From NCBI GenBank assembly GCA_041393395.1, contig JAWKKG010000002.1, positions 806,001 to 870,000 on the forward strand: DNA of 64,000 bases. Direction: 5' to 3'. Positions 59,734 through 64,000 of this stretch are shown here, one piece after another. Position numbers and translations under genes: made by a program. The DNA comes from JAGQIB01 sp041393395 (GTDB lineage Bacteria > ARS69). A model generated the notes under the pieces. It was not told the DNA's origin and searched no databases. It worked only from the letters and a program-made list of their open reading frames with translations. Positions within the stretch are counted from its first letter, which is position 1, and each line of letters opens with the position of its first letter.

Positions 59734-59894
59734 TCGGGCTCGAGCCGGAGCCGGGGGAGCCCTGTTCGCGAACGGTTCGCTCGGTCGTCCATGACCTCGC
59801 TCACCTCGTCGCGGCGACGGCTCCACCGTCCGTGGTTCCGCCGAGTCGCCGCGGCGTCGCGAACAGGGCTCCCCCGGCTCCGACTCGAGCCCGA
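59734..59894. repeat. Palindromic element, copy 1
   Basis: 38-bp arms 59734-59771 and 59857-59894 are inverted repeats with 37 of 38 matches (inner end GGGAGCCCTGTTCGCGA). They enclose an 85-bp centre containing CGACGGCTCCACCGTCCG. No ORF, no transposase. As RNA it would form a long hairpin. A second copy lies inverted at 60176-60337. Confidence 0.9.
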
Positions 59895-60175
59895 CCCGCT
59901 TCGGTGAGCCTGGGAGGTTACTCATGCCCCTCGAGCACACGCGCCCAGGCTTCGAGCGTTTGCGCCCGTGCGGTGGCGATCCGCACCGGCGATCCGTTTC
60001 GCTGGCGTCGGGGAATTCTCGCCCGCACCTCTGAGCTGTCTGGCACGGGCCATCCGCCCGCGTGCGGTCTCGCCCGCAAACGGCAGCCACGCTCGCGCCG
60101 CGGACCGCGGCCGGCACGGAGCCGATCCGTCCGTGTGCGATGCGCCGATCTGATCTCCCAGGCATCAGTAAGCGT
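59895..60175. other. Noncoding spacer between the two inverted palindromic elements
   Basis: 281 bp with no convincing gene. Its two ends are related to each other in inverted orientation (GAGCCTGGGAGGTTACT near 59907-59923 and a GGCATCAG/CTCCCAGG match near 60154-60166), so the repeat units probably extend about 25-30 bp beyond the palindromes. Nothing else was recognised. Confidence 0.6.
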
Positions 60176-60337
60176 GTCGGTCTCGGTTCGGGCCCCGGGA
60201 GCCCTGTTCGCGACGTCGCGGCGACTCGGCGGAACCACGGACGGTGGAGCCGTCGCCGCGTCGAGGTGAGCGAGGCCAAGGACGGCCGAGCGAAACCGGT
60301 CGCGAACAGGGCTCCCGGGGCCCGGACCGAGGCCGAC
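60176..60337. repeat. Palindromic element, copy 2 (inverted)
   Basis: 38-bp arms 60176-60213 and 60300-60337 match at 36 of 38 positions in inverted orientation and share the inner GGGAGCCCTGTTCGCGA with copy 1. The 86-bp centre, read on the minus strand, is a near copy of the centre of copy 1 (only about ten differences), while the outer arm sequence differs (TCGGGCCCC for GAGCCGGGG). Confidence 0.9.
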
Positions 60338-60397
60338 AGAGCGCACCCACTCCCGAGGCCGACAATGCGCACCCACTCACCGAGGCCGACAGAGCGA
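60327..60397. repeat. Tandem 26-27-bp repeat, 2.7 units
   Basis: Units start at 60327, 60353 and 60380 with CCGAGGCCGACA and continue to GCGCACCCACTC; the third is cut short before the terminator. The first unit overlaps the right arm of palindromic copy 2. Confidence 0.85.
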
Positions 60398-60398
60398 C

Positions 60399-60431
60399 GA
60401 AAAGGACCCGGATCTCGAAGGACCCGGGTCC
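60399..60431 (-). terminator. Rho-independent terminator of the small exported-protein gene
   Basis: On the minus strand an 8-bp stem GGACCCGG / CCGGGTCC (60404-60411 with 60424-60431), 12-nt loop, followed by TTTTCG; 40 bp past the stop of the 60472-61167 gene. Confidence 0.75.
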
Positions 60432-60471
60432 GATTCACTTCGCTCGCAACGCGGCGAGCGTGTGCCACGAG

Positions 60472-61167
60472 CTACCGGTACGTGCCCTTGAGCTGTCCCC
60501 AGCTCTGCGAGCTCACCGGACTCGGAGCGTCGACCTCGGCGAAGAAGAGCCAGTCGCGGCAGCAGCCGCCCGTGAGCGGGACGCCGTCGATCATGAGCCA
60601 GCCGGCGCCGGAGCTGATCATCGGGTTCGCCGCGGCGTCGGGGTCCCGCGGGTCGTAGTCGTTGTCGAAGCGGAACGAGTGCGAACCGTCCGTCTTGTCG
60701 TGCAGCGTGAAGGTGGCGTCGCCGCCCCAGCCGTCGAGCGTGATGGTGCCCGTGTTCGCGAGGTCCTCGTCCGTGACGTACAGATCGTTGCCGGGATCGC
60801 CCTGCGCGTTGTCGGCCATGATGACGTTCGTGGTGTACAGGAAGTCGATGTCGACCCAGCCCTGCTGCGTGGCGTCCCAGCCGCCCCCGACATCCTTGCC
60901 GCCGTAGGCGCGACCGTGCACGTGGATCGTCATGGCCACGTCATCGTAGTCCAGCTTCATGAGGGCCTGCTCGGAGCCGCTGTCGTAGTCGAAGTCGAAC
61001 GTGTAAGAGGCGTCGTCGATGAGATCGTCGAGGATCAGACCGTACGGCGGCGGCTGCTGGTTGCCGTCGGAGTGGTTGTGCAGGGTGTAGGTCGTGACCG
61101 CCGCATCCGCGTTCGCGAACGTGAGGGCGGAAAGGGCGAGTGCCGCGAAACCGTAGTTACGAATCAA
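60472..61167 (-). CDS. Small exported protein of unknown function with C-terminal SWGQLKGTYR
   Basis: 231 residues. Signal peptide about 1-22 (cleavage near ADA). The mature protein is acidic and beta-rich (LHNHSDGNQQ, FDFDYDSGSEQ, GWGGDATFTLHDKTDGSHSF), recalling single-domain PEP-CTERM-type exported proteins, but without a PEP-CTERM tail. It ends SWGQLKGTYR, close to SWGRLKNLYR near the end of the beta-helix protein at 36470-37753. The TTG start at 61167 has GGAGG exactly 6 bp upstream. No known domain was recognised; it appears monocistronic with its own terminator. Confidence 0.75.
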   Translation of the reverse strand: MIRNYGFAALALSALTFANADAAVTTYTLHNHSDGNQQPPPYGLILDDLIDDASYTFDFDYDSGSEQALMKLDYDDVAMTIHVHGRAYGGKDVGGGWDATQQGWVDIDFLYTTNVIMADNAQGDPGNDLYVTDEDLANTGTITLDGWGGDATFTLHDKTDGSHSFRFDNDYDPRDPDAAANPMISSGAGWLMIDGVPLTGGCCRDWLFFAEVDAPSPVSSQSWGQLKGTYR

Positions 61168-61621
61168 GTGCGTCCTCCGAGTTCAGGAACCACGCCCGAC
61201 GCCGCGACGAGCGACGACTCCGGTAGGGGTCGAACGGGGAGAAAACAACAGGATCGCCCCGGACTTCAAGACACAATGTCGTACGGGGCCGATGCCGAGA
61301 GGAGCATCGGCGAGGTCACGTCGGAAAACCCGAGTTCGTGGTAAGGAATCGCGCGCCGTGGATCTCCTCGTGCGGTCGTCGCGGTTGCGCCGCGGAGAGC
61401 CGACTCCGCGTCCGGGCCGACCGAGGGGGCCTGGCATCGACGGCCGTGGGTCCGGGTGACCCCGCGGCGGGAACGCGCTAGAATCCAGCCTCGCGCTCCC
61501 GCCGCGACAAGGCCCGCCCGCTCTGCCGCCCTCGGTGCTCCCGGTTCGCCGGACGCCCGCGGTCGCCGAGGGGTCGCCCCGGGCTCGACGGTCCCACCGG
61601 AAGCACTCCCGGAGAGTCCCC
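61168..61621. other. Divergent intergenic region, no gene seen
   Basis: 454 bp between the small exported-protein gene and lhr. Apart from the possible lhr promoter at 61456-61484 and the two SD sites I see nothing specific. A short A-rich patch near 61241-61252 could belong to the minus-strand promoter. Confidence 0.5.
61456..61484 (+). promoter_or_regulatory. Possible promoter of lhr
   Basis: GTGACC (61456-61461), 17-bp spacer, TAGAAT (61479-61484), leaving a leader of about 130 nt before the GTG at 61622. Confidence 0.4.
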
Positions 61622-64000
61622 GTGTTCTCCCGCGCCACCCAGACCTGGTTCGACTCCTCTTTCCCGGCCCCGACCGACGTGCAACGTCGCGGGTGGGAGG
61701 TCATCCGCGGCCGCGGGCACGCGCTGCTCGTGGCGCCGACGGGCAGCGGCAAGACGCTGGCTGCGTTTCTCGCGGCGATCGACTCGCTCGCGACCGCGGC
61801 GCCGGATCGCGCACCCGGCGTGCGAGTTCTCTACGTCTCCCCGCTGAAGGCGCTGGTCTACGACGTGGAGCGCAACCTCCGCGCGCCGCTCGCCGGCATC
61901 CGTCGTACGTCCGAACGCCTGGGCGTCGCCGTCCCCTCGATCGAAGTCGCCGTCCGGACCGGGGATACGCCCGCACGCGAACGTCGACGTCTGCTGCGCG
62001 AACCGGGGGACATCCTGGTCACGACCCCGGAGTCACTGTTCCTGCTGGTGGGATCGCAGGCGCGGGCAGTCCTGCGTACCGTCGACACGATCATCCTCGA
62101 CGAGGTCCACGCGCTCGCGCCCACGAAGCGCGGAGCCCACCTCGCGCTCACGCTCGAACGACTTGCGGCGATCACCGAGCGCGACCCGCAGCGCATCGGT
62201 CTCTCCGCCACCGTTCGCCCGCTCGACGAGATGGCCCGGTGGGTCGGCGGAGATCGCGCCGTGCAGATCGTGGATGCGTCCCGACTGCCGGCGCTCGATC
62301 TGGAGATCCGGGTGCCGACCGCGGACATGACCGCGCCGGGCGACTCGCCACTCGCCCCGCCCGAGACTCCCGGCGGGTCGATCTTCCGGGACATGGGCGA
62401 CTCGCGCGCCCAGGTCGCGTCGCCCGAGCGGGGCATCTGGCCGACGATCTATCCGCGCCTCCTGGAAGAGATCCGCGCCGGCCGCTCCACGATCGTGTTC
62501 GTCAACAGCCGCGGACTCTGCGAACGACTCGCGCAGCGTCTGAATGATCTCGCCGGCGAGGAACTCGTTCGGGCGCACCACGGCAGCGTGTCGCACGAGA
62601 AACGCGCGGAGATCGAGGACGGACTGAAGGCCGGTCGCATCCGCGGAATCGTCGCGACGAGCTCGCTCGAGCTCGGCATCGACATGGGGGCGGTGGATCG
62701 CGTGCTGATGGTGGAATCACCGGGCTCGGTGGCTCGCGGTCTCCAGCGAGTGGGCCGTGCGGGACACGGCGTGGGCGAGACGAGCGTCGGGCGGCTGTAT
62801 CCGAAGTCGCGCGGCGATCTGCTCGAGAGCGCCGTGGTTGCCGGCAAGATGCTGCGCGCCGAGATCGAGGCGGTGTCGCTCCCGCGGAACGTCCTCGACG
62901 TTCTCTCCCAGCAGATCGTGGCGATGTGCCTCGACGCCGATCGCTCCGTGGACGAGATCGGCGAGATCGTCCGGCGGGCGCATCCCTACCGGGAACTCGG
63001 CGCCGCGTCGCTCGAGGCCGTGCTCGACATGCTGAGCGGCCGCTACCCGTCCGAGGACTTCGCGGACCTTCGCCCGCTGCTCTCCTGGGATCGCACGGCG
63101 AACACGCTGTCGGCGCGCCGCGGCGCCGCGCTCGTCTCGCGCACGAACGCGGGGACGATTCCCGATCGCGGCACGTTCTCCGTGAACCTGGCCGCCGCCG
63201 GCACGCGGGTCGGCGAGCTCGACGAGGAGATGGTGCACGAGACCCGCGCGGGTGACGCGATCCTGCTGGGAGCCACGTCGTGGCGGGTCGAGGAGATCGG
63301 CCGCGACCGTGTTCTCGTATCGCCGATCCCCGGCGAGCCCGCGCGCCTGCCATTCTGGAAGGGCGAGGGACCGGGTCGCCCGATCGAGGTCGGACGCGCG
63401 ATCGGCGCGTTCCTGCGCGAGCTCGGCGAGGTCCCACCGGAGCGGGCGCCGGAGTGGATCCGCGAACGCTCCCCGCTCGACGAGAACGCCGCCCGCAACC
63501 TCGCCGACTACGTCCACGAGCAGCGCGAGCACGGCGGACTGCTGCCCACCGATCGCACGATCTGCGTGGAGCGCTTCCGCGACGAGCTCGGCGACTGGCG
63601 CGTGTGCATCCTCACTCCGTACGGCGCACGGATCCACGCGCCGTGGGCCATGGCGATCCAGCGGTCGTGCTCGGCGCGGAGCGGGTTCGAGGTCCAGGTC
63701 ATGTACTCGGACGACGGCATCGTGCTCCGCTTCGCGGACGCCGACGAACCGCCGCCGATCGAAGCGCTGCTACCGGACCCCGAGGAGCTCGAAGAGCTGA
63801 TCACCGATCAGCTCGCGGACACGGCGCTGTTCGCGGGGCTGTTCCGCGAGAACTCCGTGCGCTCGCTGCTGCTCCCGCGTCGACGTCCCGGCCAGCGCAA
63901 TCCGCTGTGGGCGCAGCGGATCAAGGCGCAGCAGCTGCTGGGCTCGGTGCGACGCTATCCGAGCTTCCCGATCGTGCTGGAGACGTACCGGCAGGCGCTG
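61622..64000 (+). CDS. lhr: Lhr-type superfamily 2 ATP-dependent helicase, 3' end outside window
   Basis: 793 codons visible, open to the window edge. Helicase motifs in order: Q-motif region PTDVQRRGWEVI, Walker A APTGSGKT, Ia YVSPLKAL, TTPESL, motif II DEVH, motif III LSAT, IV FVNSRGLCERLAQRL, V SSLELGIDMG, VI QRVGRAGH. After these comes the Lhr winged-helix and beta-barrel region (RTNAGTIPDRGTF, EEMVHETRAGDAILLG). Lhr helicases unwind DNA/RNA hybrids and act in DNA repair. GTG at 61622 has GGAGAG 5 bp upstream. A full Lhr-core has about 850-900 residues and the long form ~1500; the missing part decides which. Confidence 0.94.
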   Translation, partial: MFSRATQTWFDSSFPAPTDVQRRGWEVIRGRGHALLVAPTGSGKTLAAFLAAIDSLATAAPDRAPGVRVLYVSPLKALVYDVERNLRAPLAGIRRTSERLGVAVPSIEVAVRTGDTPARERRRLLREPGDILVTTPESLFLLVGSQARAVLRTVDTIILDEVHALAPTKRGAHLALTLERLAAITERDPQRIGLSATVRPLDEMARWVGGDRAVQIVDASRLPALDLEIRVPTADMTAPGDSPLAPPETPGGSIFRDMGDSRAQVASPERGIWPTIYPRLLEEIRAGRSTIVFVNSRGLCERLAQRLNDLAGEELVRAHHGSVSHEKRAEIEDGLKAGRIRGIVATSSLELGIDMGAVDRVLMVESPGSVARGLQRVGRAGHGVGETSVGRLYPKSRGDLLESAVVAGKMLRAEIEAVSLPRNVLDVLSQQIVAMCLDADRSVDEIGEIVRRAHPYRELGAASLEAVLDMLSGRYPSEDFADLRPLLSWDRTANTLSARRGAALVSRTNAGTIPDRGTFSVNLAAAGTRVGELDEEMVHETRAGDAILLGATSWRVEEIGRDRVLVSPIPGEPARLPFWKGEGPGRPIEVGRAIGAFLRELGEVPPERAPEWIRERSPLDENAARNLADYVHEQREHGGLLPTDRTICVERFRDELGDWRVCILTPYGARIHAPWAMAIQRSCSARSGFEVQVMYSDDGIVLRFADADEPPPIEALLPDPEELEELITDQLADTALFAGLFRENSVRSLLLPRRRPGQRNPLWAQRIKAQQLLGSVRRYPSFPIVLETYRQAL

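Noticed and set aside
59913..60170. A small gene between the two palindromic elements
   Set aside because: Short open frames exist on both strands but none has an SD, conserved-looking composition or an independent start; most run through the repeats.
60327..60397. CRISPR array
   Set aside because: The units are directly adjacent without spacers and number fewer than three; no cas genes are present.

Overview
The window reads as a chromosomal segment of a very GC-rich, Gram-negative, aerobically respiring bacterium. Evidence for this is: an alternative complex III (ACIII) operon joined to a caa3-type oxidase, a TonB-dependent receptor, exported proteins with FlgD/T9SS-like C-terminal Ig domains, a calcium-binding FG-GAP propeller protein, a tricorn-type protease, and frequent TTG/GTG starts behind strong Shine-Dalgarno (SD) sites. 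The mix best fits the FCB supergroup, for example a Candidatus Eisenbacteria-like lineage. That placement is inferred from gene content only. No rRNA, tRNA, CRISPR array, phage or transposase gene was seen. Layout, left to right: (1) 1-13422, minus strand, is one long respiratory operon, actABCDEF, a small membrane protein, a SCO assembly factor, caa3 subunits II-I-III-IV, and a second subunit III-like gene that runs off the left edge. A good promoter lies at 13538-13566. (2) 16656-13627, minus, is heme A synthase followed by an ABC exporter pair, all overlapping. (3) 20454-16735, minus, is a Kgd-type fused 2-oxoglutarate decarboxylase/dehydrogenase; 24013-20663, minus, is a tricorn-like protease with a terminator. 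(4) 24217-27999, plus, is a sugar-nucleotide/glycan cluster (glycosyltransferase, two SDR enzymes, nucleotidyltransferase), which fits functionally with manB-manC at 57240-59668. (5) 35315-28016, minus, is a two-gene overlapping unit: a 1680-residue dikinase-like protein with PEP-synthase domains in permuted order, then a malic-enzyme/phosphotransacetylase fusion whose malic-enzyme active site is extensively substituted. This is my leading candidate for an undescribed system. (6) 35523-35846 is a mosaic relic: a decayed copy of the 5' end of the FG-GAP gene found 6 kb downstream, joined to an exact 77-bp copy of the 3' end of the nucleotidyltransferase gene 8 kb upstream. (7) 41230-35854, minus, is an overlapping operon of three exported proteins (two beta-helix, one DNRLRE-like); the first has a nine-C tract that separates its best start and signal peptide from the long frame. 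(8) 41588-44944, plus, is a 14-repeat FG-GAP protein whose stop codon overlaps that of a convergent TPR-CHAT lipoprotein (47625-44941). Divergent from the CHAT gene is a zinc-finger/TPR membrane protein. (9) 48700-51676 is hutU-hutI; 51922-53883 a TPR protein; 54061-56552 an ECF S-component-like protein coupled to a TonB-dependent receptor; 56669-59668 cvpA, manB, manC. (10) 59669-60471 is noncoding and holds two inverted copies of a ~160-bp palindromic element with 38-bp arms, plus tandem repeats. (11) 60472-61167, minus, is a small exported protein sharing a C-terminal SWGxLKxxYR motif with one of the beta-helix proteins. (12) 61622-64000, plus, is an Lhr-type helicase that runs off the right edge. 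Several intergenic regions share a plausible housekeeping promoter form, TTGNNN, 17-18 bp, TAGNNT.
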